Origin: Doryteuthis pealeii
Lineage: Eukaryota; Mollusca; Cephalopoda; Myopsida; Loliginidae
Reading direction: 5' to 3'
Assembly: GCA_023376005.1 (NCBI GenBank)
Contig: CM042162.1
Location: 91,588,137-91,652,136, forward strand
Length of the DNA: 64,000 nucleotides
Part shown: positions 12,101 to 26,263 of the stretch, in pieces
Numbering within the stretch: position 1 is the first letter of the stretch
How the letters are laid out: each line of letters starts with the position of its first letter
The notes under the pieces: model-generated
The model's input: the letters and a program-made list of their open reading frames with translations, nothing else
The model's database searches: none
Told to the model about the DNA's origin: nothing
Made by a program: the position numbers and the translations under genes

Positions 12101-15100
12101 TAATAATAATACTTGTGTTCCTTAAAAGTACGACCGTTATCTTCTTGCAACATCTTCTGGTTAAGAATGAAACTGTCCGCATTGTCCAAGACGAATTCTT
12201 ATTTCTTATAAGTGTTGTCACCTTCGCTAAATAATAGACCCTTCTGTTTTTATTATAAAGAAAGAAAGGGAAGGAAAAGGGCATGCTACACCAAAAAATA
12301 TAAGAAGAAAGAGAGAGGGAGGGGGTGAGAACACAGAAGCAATAACACTAATCTGTTTCAATCGAACATAATGAAGAGCTGGAAAGAAAGAGAGAAAAAA
12401 AGAGAGAGAGAGAGAGTCAAGATTAATATACTTTTTACATACTGAACTATTTAGCAATAGCTCTTAAGTCAACATATCAAATATTGTAATAATATGATTA
12501 TCATACTGTGGTATATCAACAGGTCCTGTCAGTCAAGATTATACCTTTTACATATTGAACTATTTAGCAATAGCTCTTAAGTAAACATCAAACGCTGTAA
12601 TAATTAGATTATCATACTGTGGTATATCAACAGGTCCTGCTAGTCTTTATTATTTTTAACCTTTTGAACAAAATATATTTTTGTTATTTCTTAGTTGTTT
12701 AGTATTTTTCTTCTAAAGATAGACTGTCCTGTCAATGAGGTTTAGAATACATTAACTGCAAAAAAAAAAAAAAACCAGAATGTCCTGGATATTTCACACA
12801 CCTGGGAATGAATTTGTTGAAATTCCGGCGTCTGGCAACAGACCTGGTAAACGCTCATAAGTTCATTAATCATCTTAACAACAGCAACCTTGAGCACCTT
12901 TTTGATCTCCATGTTTCTAACACACGGGGGCATGCCTACAAAATCAGAAAACAGTATAGCTCACGTGACTTTTGGAAACATTTTTTTCATGCTCAGAGTT
13001 GCTGAGGTATGGAATAAACTGCCTTCATCCATTGTAGGCCGAAACACTGCATCTTTCAAAGCCTCCATGCTTCCTGTAATCCACCAACACTATACCTGAT
13101 ATCCCCCTCCACACATATGCACACACATACATGTATATTATTATTGTATGCTATTCATGTTCCTGACACTAATACATTATTCTGTGTACTAGATATGAGA
13201 CATTGATGATTTGTGGTGCACCTGAGCACTGTACACATACATGTATATTATTACTGTAGACTGTTCATGTTCCTGACCCTAATACATTATTCTGTGTACT
13301 TGACATGAGACTTTGATGAGTTGTGGTGTGCCTAAGCACTGTACACATACATGTATATTATTACTGTATGCTATTCATGTTCCTGACACTAATACATTAT
13401 TCTGTGTACTAGACATGAGACTTTGATGAGTTGTGGTGCACCTAAGCACTGTACATATACATGTATATTATTACTGTATGCTATTCATGTTCCTGACACT
13501 AATACATTATTCTGTGTACTAGACATGAGACTTTGATGAGTTGTGGTGCACCTGAGCACTGTACATATACATGTATATTATTACTGTATGCTATTCATGT
13601 TCCTGACACTAATACATTATTCTATGTACTAGACATGAGACTTTGATGAGTTCACTGTACACAATAATTTTTATTATTATCATAAGACCGAAGAATTATA
13701 TTGGCTTAAAGGTTTTGGTTAAGAAAAATAAAAGATCAAATTGAGACAAATAATGTCAGGAATAAATACTTTTTTTTTTTTTTTTTTTTTTTATATAATT
13801 TATTGTGAAATGAATATCTTATAATAGCAATTCAGTGTCTGTCTGTAACCGAGACTGTGTCACTACTTACGTCGCAATACCCCCCTGAAATTGCGTAAGT
13901 TTATAAATGAGTATTTAATTTATATTATGATTAAAATCATTAATATAAATAATAAATCTTATTTATTAACGATGTCTATGAAAATCTGAATTAAATTTAC
14001 CTCAAAACTGCCCATGTTAGTGCATTTAAAATCCCACAATGTATCTTATATATCAGTAAGAAATAAAGGTTTAACTAATATATGGTGTGGTTAATTTGCA
14101 TACTGGTTTTAACAAAACTAGGTTTAATAAGTAATTAGTTTGTGTTATTGATCTCTAATATTATTGTTTTATTCTCCAACATATTAAAATCAATTGTATG
14201 AATGATTTTATATAGAAACCAATTAAAATAAATATATTTTATATGTGTTCTTATATAATTTCGTTAGTCTTTCTAATTCAATATATTTCATATGTGTTCT
14301 TATATAATTTTGTTAGTCTTTCTAATTCAATATATTTCATATGTGTTCTTATAAATTTCGTTAGTCTTTCTAATTCAATATATTTCATTACACTAAAACT
14401 TTAATACTTATGCCCGGCAGAGGACACATATCCTTGCTAGTAGAATATAAAAAAAGTTTTATCTTTTGAAAGATTACTCATCCAAAAATAAACAAAAATC
14501 CCTTTTTGTCATTTATTCAGCGGAAGAAAAAAACGGACCAAGTATCCAATAGACACCCCAGAAAAGAACACCTTTTGCTTTTCACCTTAAACTCCTGGTT
14601 GTTTGTATACAAACAACAGACGATTTTTTTTGCATTAGAATTTCACTGTAAGATTTTTTTACAAGTTTGTTCATGTATATTTACATCGCAAAGGCACATT
14701 TTTATACTGAAATAGTTTTCACTTTTAATAAAAAGAAATTAGTTATTTCATGTTGTTGTTAATTCAATAGGAATTTTTTTTTTTAATTATAAAACTTTAA
14801 ACGAAAGACACATTTTTATATTAAAGACACATTTTTATATTAAAATAGTTTTTATTTAATCAGAAGAGAAATGTAGATATGTTTATTTAAATGAAAATAG
14901 TTTTTATTTACAAAATATATTTTATGTTTATTTAAATAAAAGGATTTTGTTCGGAAATGGTATCACACAATTTATAACATTTATTTTCCATGCGCCTCTC
15001 ATACCTCAACCGGAAGTGTATGGTGAAAAGCAAAAGGTGTTCTTTTCAAAACAGCTCCCAGCTGGGGTGTCTATTGGATACTTGGTTTGAAAAAACAAAC

Positions 15101-18100
15101 AAATCATCTTTGTTGTTATCATTTCATGATCTGTTTTAATAATTGTCTTTTTGAATGATTGTTTTATAGAAACATCGACGGAAAACCACAGAGTCTCGTA
15201 AGTCCGAACGAAAAGAGCAAGCTTTACGGAAACATCCACTCACAGTCATCCTTACAATTGGCTGCAAAGGTAAGTGGCGAAGGGTGTTTCTTATAATTTT
15301 GGCACTTATGCTAGATGGGAGATCAGAGAGGCCCCCTCCAATCAATCATGCTAGTCATGTCAAGCCCTAGCACCTATAGGATTGAAACATCTTCAATATA
15401 AAATAACCCATCAAGGGTTGACATACCGTTAAATCCAACCAACTGACAAGAAAGAAGACAAATGGAAATCAAGTGGGGAAATTGTTTCAAATTGAAATAC
15501 AAAATCAATTTTTATGGCTTAAAAACTTGAATCGTTTTCTTTTTTAATAGAATAGACATGTCCTCTTAAGTTTTGATGATTTTATTTAATATTTCTCGGA
15601 ATTTTTTTAGATGAGGCTTGATAATTAGTATTATTTGGATTATTCAGACTATTGTCCTCATCTTCATTGTTATCTGTACGTTTCAGCTGATGTACCCTCC
15701 GGCCTTCTTCAGGTATTTCTTTTCGGACTCGGGAACCGTCTTGCCGTAATCGGGAGTCATCACAGAACCTTGAACGGCGAGCACATCAGCCAAAACGTTG
15801 TACAGATAACAATGAAGATGAGGACAATAGTCCGAATAATCCAAATAATACTATTTTATCTAATGTTCTTTGATTTTAATTCTGATTTCAAGATTTTCAA
15901 ATGTTCAAAATTGATGATTGATGATAAAATATTGAAGTAAATATTAATGAAAACTATCTTTAAAAATTTAGTAATTTTTAATTTCTGTATATATAAGCAT
16001 CATCATCCAGGCATGCTGACTACACAGCTTCCCTTGATTCCATCAGTCCCTATTGGTTATCACTCCAGGTAAGTCCTCTAGATGGCATCCAGTGTCTATG
16101 CAGAGTTGTTGAATGTAAGCTTTTGCTGGTGTGTCCTTGTATAGTAGTCCATTGGAGAACAATGCTTATAAGTTTGTGCTTACTTCTTCAGCAGTGTCCC
16201 TCATGTCTTGTTCATCTTTACTTGGATGGTTTGGGAGATGGGAGGTAAGTGGCTATACAGCTGCTCTTTTGGGGGTACTGCTTCCAGAATTTGTTAAAAA
16301 CTGCATGTAGTAGTTCCCATCTAGCTTTTTCTCCAAGCATTGGTGCCGCTATAGAATTTAAAGTCGTCGGGGTGGCCTAAAGTCGGTATCAGCGTGGGAG
16401 TCTATCCCCTTTTCACTAGTGCTAGACCAAGGAGATTATTTAAGCATCTGAGGTGGAGCGACACACCTACCATCTGCTCCTTACTTTACCGCACAGATCC
16501 CTGTGCTACTCATATGCTGAGTTGGCGAGGGCCAGTATGGAACTAGGAACTTTTTGGTTTCTAGCCGAACGCTCTACCGACTGATTCTCGGAAAACTATA
16601 ATACAGTTTTTGTGCCCATGAAGTTACAGCGCCTCCTGTGACTGTGAAGTCCGATGTTTGAAAAACATTCTCGACTGCAGATGTCGCATTTGAAGGCTGT
16701 CCCTGAAGATGTTGATGTGCCGGTGCTTTGTTTCCGCTACTTTCTTCTGGTCCTCTTGGCTTCAAGTACTGACACAGATAAAGCTTGGAAGAATTCCCGT
16801 TTTTATTTTTATCAGAGAGATCAGATTTCCATATGGTTGTTAACGAGTCAATAGCAGACCTTGCTTTACTATTCGTATATGTTGACGTTGCTTTACACTA
16901 AAATAGAAGACATTCCAGTTGAATTGATAAAGGAATTTCAAACTGGCACCAAGTCTGTATAATATTCTTGTCTTTCCCTTTCATTGAAGGCTAGACGGTC
17001 GGTCGGTCGGAGAGGCCTACTCCAATCAAATGGCTGTTCACATCAAGCCCTTGCACCTATATGCCAAGCCCCAACCCTATTGCCCTTATGCCAAGCCCCA
17101 ACCCTTTTTTTATCATATATATATATTTATTTACCAACCCCTCCGCACGAGTAGGATGTGACACAAGGTCAATTTCTTAAGCAGTTTTTAACAGGTTTGA
17201 ATTCAGTTTTCCTTCTCCTAGCCAATGTTAAAGAGCCCAGTCTGTCCTGCTATTTACCCATAGCTGGAGGGAGAATTGGATTCATACCTTTCCCAAGAGT
17301 ATGTGAAATTCAAACAGTTTCGTCCAGGAATTGAACTCTGGTCGACGAGTCCATTTACTATGACCCTAACCATTAGACCATGCGTATCTATTTTTTATCA
17401 TATATGTGCTAGAAGGCAGTGGCTGAGGGTATTCATGTCCTGGGTATGATGTTAAACTCTATCTGATGGTGAAGTTCCAATTCTGGAGCTCTGGGGAATG
17501 TGGAGTACCCCTTGATCACCATTACTCCCAGGTCCACTCTGACTCAGAGTGGTAGTACCTGTTAGGGTCCCATCTATGGGTTAGATAGAACAAAATGTTT
17601 TGGTTTTTTTTAAATTGCGTATCCATCAAGAATGAAACAAAATGTCTTTGGCATAAAATAACTCTTAATGTTCTATACCGCCTCATTCCGCCCGTCTGGA
17701 AATCACATCCATTTTACTAATCCGCCCCAGACAATAGTTTTTGTTTAAATGTAATATCAAACATATTTAGAAATCTTTAATTCAAGGGAAATAACTCGGG
17801 TAAGTTTAAATGAAAAGGAAATTTTTAGCCATTTTTTGATAAACCTTTATAGAAATGGGGCTCTGGATTTAGAAAATTCTCAACAGGATGTTAAGAGTTA
17901 ACCCAACAAAGGTTGACATGCCATAAAATCCAACCAACAAGTTGAATTGAAAGATGAACCAGAAAAGAAGTAATATTATCCAGACTAAGAATAGGACACT
18001 CATACATTACCCATTCATACCTCCTCAAAAAAGAAGCAGCCCCATATTGCATACCATGCCAAAAACCCTACACAATCAAACACATTTTAACAGAATGTAG

Positions 18101-21100
18101 CAACCTAAAACAAATACGAAAAAAATACTACCAAACAACAAATCTAAAACAGATATTCTATCAAATAAACCCAGAAAAACTACTTGGATACATAAAAGAA
18201 GCACACATCTACAACAAATCTAAAAATCTTCCAAAAAAATGAAAACACAAAAATGTTAACAAAAACGTCTAAAAGTTTCATTCACAAAAGAAAATATGTC
18301 AAAAAAAAAAAAACTTTAGAAAATTAAACATTATCACCAATTCATTTCAAAAAACGTAGTTGGCATTAAATGACCCATTGAGGTTGATATGCCGTAAAAC
18401 AAGAACAAATCAATCAAAATCAAACTGGTATCAAGTCTGTAATATTCTAGTCTTTCCCTTTTCATTGATTTTCAGAGAAGGCAATTTCCATTTTGAAAAA
18501 TATCTATTATAATATTACTAGCAACAGAAAACACCCTACGGGCGTCGTAAAAATTAATTTTTGTGGGAGTTAAAAATTCAATGTCAGAGGGTTTGTATCA
18601 TAAGTAAGACAAATCATCATATTTATTAAAGGAGTAAAATAAATAAAACAATTTGACATGAAAACTGAGCCCCGTCCGTCTCAAATAAAATGTTGCGTGC
18701 ATGTAATAATCAAACAATTATTCTAACTATTTTCCACATCAATTTTAAAAAATCGTAGGTATTTATTTATTTGTAAACTTTTTAGTTAACTTCTTGTCAC
18801 TGTAAAAAAAAAAAAGGTTGAGAGTAAAAAAACAATTTTTAAAATGGCTTACTCAAATTTTGAATGTATATAGCATAAGAATATTGTGACGTAGAGCTAT
18901 GACGTAGTTTTTGTTACAGACAGAAATACAGACAATCTCCATTATTAATAGATATAATATATTTTTGTTTTTATCACTTATGAAATGAGTTTGTATTGAT
19001 TAAATTCTTTTTTGTTTTTTTGTAGATGGCAGTTCTGTGGCTTTGACCTTCAGCTATGTACTCATGTTGAACATTATCACAGTTGAGGTGAAGATACAGC
19101 CAGGTCCCCATGCTATCACTCATTCCATTTGTGGAGGGTAAATACCAATTATTATTCTTCTACTACTATTACTAACATTAGACTTGATTTTTCTTTCTCT
19201 TCTGGTGTACTTGTGGTGTAATGGTTATCATTGTAGAAAATGGACATGGTGTTCAAATCCTAGACAAGGCTGTTTCAAATCTTTGCAAATAATTTTTGAT
19301 TTGTTTAGAAAAAAATAATTCTTAAAACAATAAAATACTCTGAATTGGTCAATGAGCAGCCAATACGAAAATACCTTACATTGAGCTACTTGTGGTGTTG
19401 TAATGGTTATCATTTTAGGAAATGGACATGGTGAACCAAGTTCAAATCTTAGACAAGGCTGTTTCAAATCTTTCCAAATAATTTTTAATTTGTTTAGAAA
19501 AAATAATTCTTGAAACAATAAAGCACTCATTTTTAATTATGATACTTTGCAAAATAACTTTTACACAATCCTACACCACAGTGGCGCCTCCTAGTGATGT
19601 TTCTATGCATTAACATTGAATTGATCAGTGGGAAGCAAATAGAAAAATGCCTTACATTAAGCTACTGCTAAAAATGACAAAAATGTAGCTCTTCTTGTGT
19701 ACTATTGGCAACAAAAATATCTGTATGAATAAGATATTTATTTTCAATTTTAACTTTATATGATGATAGTAGTAGTAGTAATATTAGCATTAAAAAGTTT
19801 CACTTTAAATAAAAATTAGCAAGTAGCCATTAGGAAGATGATGTAATGGTTATCATTGTAGGAAATGGACATGGTGAACCAAGTTCAAATCCTAGACAAG
19901 GCTGTTTCAAATCTTTGCAAATAATTTTTAATTTGTTTAGAAAAAAATAATTCTTAAAACAATAAAATACTCCCTTTTAATTATGATATTTTGCAAAATA
20001 ACCTTTACACAATCCTACACCACAGTGGCGCCTCCTAGTGATGTTTTTACACAGAATTAATCAATGAGTAGCCAATAGGAAAATGCCTCTCTTTTTCCAA
20101 ATACTGGATGCCTTTGTTCAAATACTAATACCCTTGGGAAAGGTATGAATCCAACTATTTGTGGAGGGTAAATACCAATTTTGTAGGGCCGGGTTAGCTC
20201 AGTCGGTAGAGTGTTCGGCTAGAAACCACAAGATTCCTAGTTCGATACCGGTCCTCGCCGACTCAGCGTATGAGTAGCACAGGGATCTGTGCGGTAAAGT
20301 GAGGAGCTGATGGTAGGTGTGGCGCTCCACCTCAGACGCTAAAATAATCTCCTTGGTCTAGCGCTAGTGAAAAGGGGATAGACTCCCTCGATGATTGGCT
20401 GATACCGACATTAGGCCACCCTGACGACTTAAATACCAATTCTACTACTACTACTACTAACTTGATTTTTCTTTCTCCAATGTGAGTTATAAATATTGAG
20501 CTTCACTTAATTCTGCTTAAGCATTTCTTGTTATCCCTCTCCATGAGAAATGCTTTGCAGCAGGTTTTATCAAAGTCAAATTTGCTTTGATACATACGTA
20601 ATTAAATTAACACGACCAAATTTATAATTTAATTATATATAATCCAAAAATCCAGAGAAGAAATCTTCCTTACAACATAGAAGTTTTTTGGGTTTTTTTA
20701 AGTGTCATAGTTTGCAGAGCTCAATGTGTGCTCTTATTGTCAGTCACAGAGCAAAATTATATAAGCTCCAGGCTTCCTGAAATTCAAACTTGTTAAATTT
20801 GGCTTAAAAATTGACCTTGTGTCGGGTGGAGGGGTTATGTAAATATACCTACCGTCAAAAAACAAAAATGTCGATCTGCCTGTAAAAGGGTTAAGAATAC
20901 TCTCAGATCCCTGTATGGATCAATTTATTTGCAATTTTGGATTTCTGATGCTGTATGGAAAAAAAGTAAAGTCTGCAGAGTGGCCTATTGTTGATTAGCT
21001 GAAAACAGTGAGGGAGTCTATCCCCTTTTCACTAGCTAGCACTAGGGCCAGTTTAACTCAGTCGGTAGAGTGTTTGGCTGGGAACCTAGAGGTTCCTGGT

Positions 21101-24100
21101 TCGATACTGGCCCTCACCAACTCAGCGTATGAGTAGCACAGGGATCTGTGTGGTAAAGTGAGGAGTTGATGGTAGGTGTGGCGCTCAGTCTCAGACACCA
21201 AAAAACAATCTCCTTGGTCTAGTGCTAGTGAAAAGGGGATAGACTCCCTCGCTGTCTGGCTGATACCGATATTGTGTTAGTATAGCATTCAATTCTAAGG
21301 CTAACAACAAGAAAGGAATTGATATTTCCTTTAATTCAAACAATTTATTGGCCAGCACATGAAACAACAAATAATGATATAAACTCCTTCCTGTATATAA
21401 AGCTGAGTTTAAGGGACTTACCGGCGCGTTGGAGAAGATATCTGGTATCTTAGGGTGATTTCTTGGAGCCCTTCAAATCGCTGCCTCGTGGAACCACTGG
21501 TGGAATTTATCTGACTGGATTTTTGGATATTGCGCCTAAACTTCTGGGCTCATCACATGATTGGTATATCCAATCACAGAGAGCCTCTCCCTCACTCACT
21601 CTATATACAGGAATCAACATTTTACTGGCCCAACACCGATATTAAGCCATCTCGCCAACTTTAATTACTTACCGATGAGACCAGAGAGGTTGTTTCGCTG
21701 GGATGGAGTACCACATCTACAGTCAGCTCCCAGGTGCTTTACTGCACAGATCAGATTAACCAAGCTGTGCTACTCATGCACTGAGTTGGTGAGGTCCAGT
21801 ATCGAACACAGAACCCCATGATTTCTAGGCAAGTGAGCTAAACTTCCCCCCCCCCTTCTTTTTGTTTGTTAGCATTTTTATCAATCAATGGAGTGAACAT
21901 TTTGTATTTTTTTCCCATTTAAAACTTTTTCCTTTTTATTTTGAAACCCCAAATGTTAAGTGTTATTAACTTCTTGACCTTTTATATTATTTATTGATTT
22001 TAAAGTTGATGTTTAGTCATCTCTATTTAGTGAATTCTATTTTGTATTTTCAGGGATTTGTTGTCACCTGACAAATTCTTAGCCTATCTTTATCCTGGTG
22101 ATCATGGATGTGACACTCCTAATCCTGCCAATCAATATATCCTTAAAAAACTTGGGTGAGTATTATTCATATCATTTGTTTTTTTTCATCATTGAAAAGA
22201 TGACAATCAGTATAATGATTACCACAGATCATGACTTTTTAAAAAACTAATGACCATGGATCCAGATTTATTATTTTACTAATTACCAAGGATCCAGCCT
22301 CTTTTTTTTTCTAATTACCATGGATCCAGACTTCTTCTTTTTTTTTTTTTTTATTTTTTTTTTTACTAATTACCATGGATCCAGGCTTCTTTTTTTTTTT
22401 TAACTAATTACCACGGATCCAGGCTTTTTTCTTCTTCTAATTACTATGGATCCAGGCTTTTTTAAAAATAATTACCACGGATCCAGGCTTCTTTTTTTTT
22501 AAATAATTACTACGGATCCAGGCTTTTTTTTTTTACTAATTACCACAGATCCAGGCTTTTTTAAAACTAATTACCATGGATCCTGGCTTTTTTTCTTTTT
22601 TTTTTTTTTTTTACTAATTAGAATGGATCCAGACTTTTTTCACCACTGTCTAGAAATAATTTTAAACTGTCTCAAAATCATTTTTTTTTTTTTTTTTTTT
22701 TTAAATCAAGGGGGCAGGTGTTGCCTAGAGAGAAGGCCCCCCTGGGATCACGCTGTTAATTTAACACTGATAGTCCAGTGGCCTAAGCCACCAGACCCCA
22801 GACCTGAAGGCCGGGTTGTATCGATTGCATGTATGCTCACATGCGTGGCCTAACGGTTATCATCTTGGGAAAATAAAGATGACCCGAGTTCAAATCTTGA
22901 AAGAGTCTGTTTGTCATTCTCTTTCACACTAATTCCCTTGGGAAAGGCATGAAGCCCCTTCTTCTGTCCCTTTGGGTAAAAAGTTTGGCAGACTGGCTTC
23001 TTTGGCTTTGATGTGGCAACCAGTCTCGGAAAATTGAATTCAAACATGCAGTACTCCACTAAAAAATTGATATTGTGTCGTGTCCTACCCATAACATTTT
23101 TAATTTATCTTTTTATTGTTGGTAATATAATAAAAAAAAAAAACATTTAAATGTTTTGGAATTAAATAACATATACTAGCAGGACCAGTGGATAAACCAC
23201 AGTATGATAATTTAATTATTACAACATTTGATGTGTTTACTTAAGAGCTATTTCTAAATAGTTCAATATGTAAAAAGTATAATAATCTTGATTTAGCTCT
23301 CTCTCTTGCTCCATTTTTTTGTTTATGAAACATCAATTAAACAGGGTTTTTATTTTTTTTTAAAGTGGGGGCATGGAAGACCATTTTTAGCTTTTGTGAA
23401 ATAAATACAAATTTTCAAGTCCTTGAAGAATGATCAAAACAATAGTATGTTTATAATTTTGATTCTTTGGACTGTAGTGTTTCCTAGGTTATTTCCTATA
23501 ACTCCAACCTAAACAAGGGGAACCACTCTGAATGAATTTTATCTGTTAATTAATCTACCCATTATTTTCCCATTAAACTAACCCTAACCCTAAACCTGTC
23601 TTCTTTTTTCCTAGTAGATCAATAAATAATTTATAAAATTCATTCAGAGTGGTTCCCTTTTTTTTAGGTTGGAGTTATAGGATATAACCTGTTTCCTGTG
23701 TATCCGAGCATAGTCATGACCTAACCCAAGAAATCAGCAAAGCAAAAGGGGTGCCTAAAGGTCATATGGTCCTAAAAATCCACTAAAAATTTGTTATCCT
23801 TTAATAGTTATACATAATTTAGTTGCGTGTTGTAATGGTTAGTCATAGGAAATGGACTCATCCACACGAGTTCAAATCCTGGACAAGGCTGTTCGCATTT
23901 CACATAGCGCTAATATCCTTGGGAAAGGTATGAATTCAACTATTCTCCTTCCAGCTATGGGTGAATAGTATGGCAGACTGGGCTCTTTAACCTTGGATAG
24001 GTAACCATTCCACAAGAAGGAAAACTCTAAATTCAAACCTGTTAAACTCCGCTTAGAAAATTGACCTTGTGCAAAGGGGTTTGAAATTAATAAAAAAATT

Positions 24101-26225
24101 AAAAAATTGCCTTTCCCCTGGGATAAGAAGACATTGGTAATGTCGAGCCATGCTTTTGCGATCTCATTTCATAAGGACATTTTTTCATTTACACCGTCAA
24201 AATCCGGTTGTTTGTTAGGGGTTAGTTTTATAATTAAAAATAAACTCTAAAAATTGTCTGTTAACAAAACCGGATTTTGAAATAAATGTCCTTATGAAAC
24301 GCGATCGCAAAAGGGGTGCCTAAAGGTCATATGGTCCTTTTTTTTTAACCCTTGAACTTGTCAATGGGGTTTTACTTTTATTTAATTTAACAAACTTGTG
24401 AAAAAAAATTTATTTTTTAAAAATTTATTTTTTGTTTTTATAGTCTAGGTGATTTCAGTCAACATGTTAGCCATATTGGTCGTCCTTATATGTGGGCTCA
24501 GTGGTTGGCAGGATTGCAGTTTCTCAGTGATGATGTTAAAAATGGAATTTCTCTCAGTGCTAGTCACATGCAAAACACTATCCAACTGCTGCGACATCGT
24601 ATAAAAGCCAGACTTTCTTTACTCAAACAATTGGTCTCATTGGGTAAGTAAACACTTTCAACATCTTTTATATGACTGATCTGATTCATTGGATTTTTTC
24701 TATATATAATAATATATATTATTAAAAGCAAAAATAATTAAAATTAAAATATGTAGGGGTAGGCTACGGGCCCAAACGCCAAAAAGGCTCTAGTTTTTTT
24801 ATTTAATTTGTAATTTTGATGGTGGGAAAAACAAAGCGGCCAAATGAATGCCTATAGACTCCTGAATATCATACTTTTTTTCTTAAGCGTAAATGTTGTC
24901 TATTTTGAAGTTTTCCGTGGGTACCACCAATTTTCCCCATGAAATACAGTTTTTGATCAATTTTGATATTCCTCATTATATTCTACCTGTATTACTCATC
25001 ATACACATTTATTATATTTTTGTAGCTAGAGACATCATTTTAATCGGACATGTATTAGCATTACAAGCATTTATAGGTTATGAGCCCAAAGGTCAATATG
25101 GCTCTAGTTTTTTGATTTCGTGACTAATTCGAAAAAAAAGCGGCCAAATAAATGCCTATAGACCCTTTTTTTTTACAAATTAAAAGTCATCTTTTTCGCC
25201 TTGGGAAACCTACCTAGGGGTGACAATCCTGTAAATTAATGTACAGCGTGGTCGGAAAGTCTTGTCACTCTTATATATTTTTAGAGGTAAAATAATTACA
25301 TATATATTATTAAAACCAAAAATAATGAAAATTAAAATAATATGTAAGGGGTGACAAGATTTCAGACCACCCAGTGGGGCCATGGGTGTCGACCTGTGAT
25401 GCTTAGGGATGGAACTCTGGTGGCTGAGCAGTCCGTGACATGCAACACTTGACTTTGGCCTTTATTTGGGCTAGACGGGTGGTCAGAGAAGCCTCCTCTG
25501 ATCAATCAGCTAGTTATAGCAAGCACCTATATGATTGTCCTAACTCTATTGTCATTGTGGAAAGCCTCAACCCTTTTTATCATATATATATATATATATA
25601 TATATATGCTAGAAGTCTGTGGCTGAGGGTCTTAACGTCCTGGGTATGACATTAAACTCTATCTGATGGTGGAGTTCCAATTTTAGAGCTCTGGGGAATG
25701 TGGAGTACCCCTTTATCACCATTATTCCCAGGTCCACTCTGACCTGGAGTGTTAGGGTCCCATTTATAGTTTAAATAGAAAAATTAGTTAACAAAAAATG
25801 TTTTAAAAAGTTTTCAGTAACCATCAAGAATGAATAAAACATCATCTTTGGCATAAAATAACCTAACAAGGGTTGTCATGCCATAAAATCCAACCAACCC
25901 CACTTTGGTTGTTATTATATTAATAACGTTTTGGCCATTCTATTCTCTGGCCTTCTTCAGGTGTCTTTTGTTATAGTAAGTAACCTTCTAGGAACTTCAA
26001 ATCCAACTTTTTATTCAATCCACAGATTTTTTGGTTATTTCCTATAAGTCTAACATGATCAAAGGGGAACCACTCTTGACTGATAAATTATTTATTTTCC
26101 CATTAAACTAACCCTAAACCCTAACCCCGTCTTCTTTTTTTCTTAGTAGATCAATAAATAAATAAATAATTTATCAGTCAAGAGTGGTTCCCCTTTGATC
26201 ATGTTAGACTTATAGGAAATAACCA

Positions 26226-26263
<38 letters not shown>

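Larger units (their letters stand above)
7553..12750 (+). repeat. Right arm of large inverted repeat
   Basis: Sense-orientation partner of 1-5724 carrying THOC5 exons at 8187, 9708 and 11417. The similarity stops at 12750 only because the left arm reaches the window edge. Confidence 0.9.

Noticed and set aside
14402..14442. Stem near CCGGCAGAGG as a transcription terminator or ncRNA
   Set aside because: Better explained as the 3' end of a Helitron-like element.
20187..20260. tRNA gene
   Set aside because: A and B boxes are present but there is no convincing cloverleaf, and the sequence continues into a dispersed SINE body with a target duplication.
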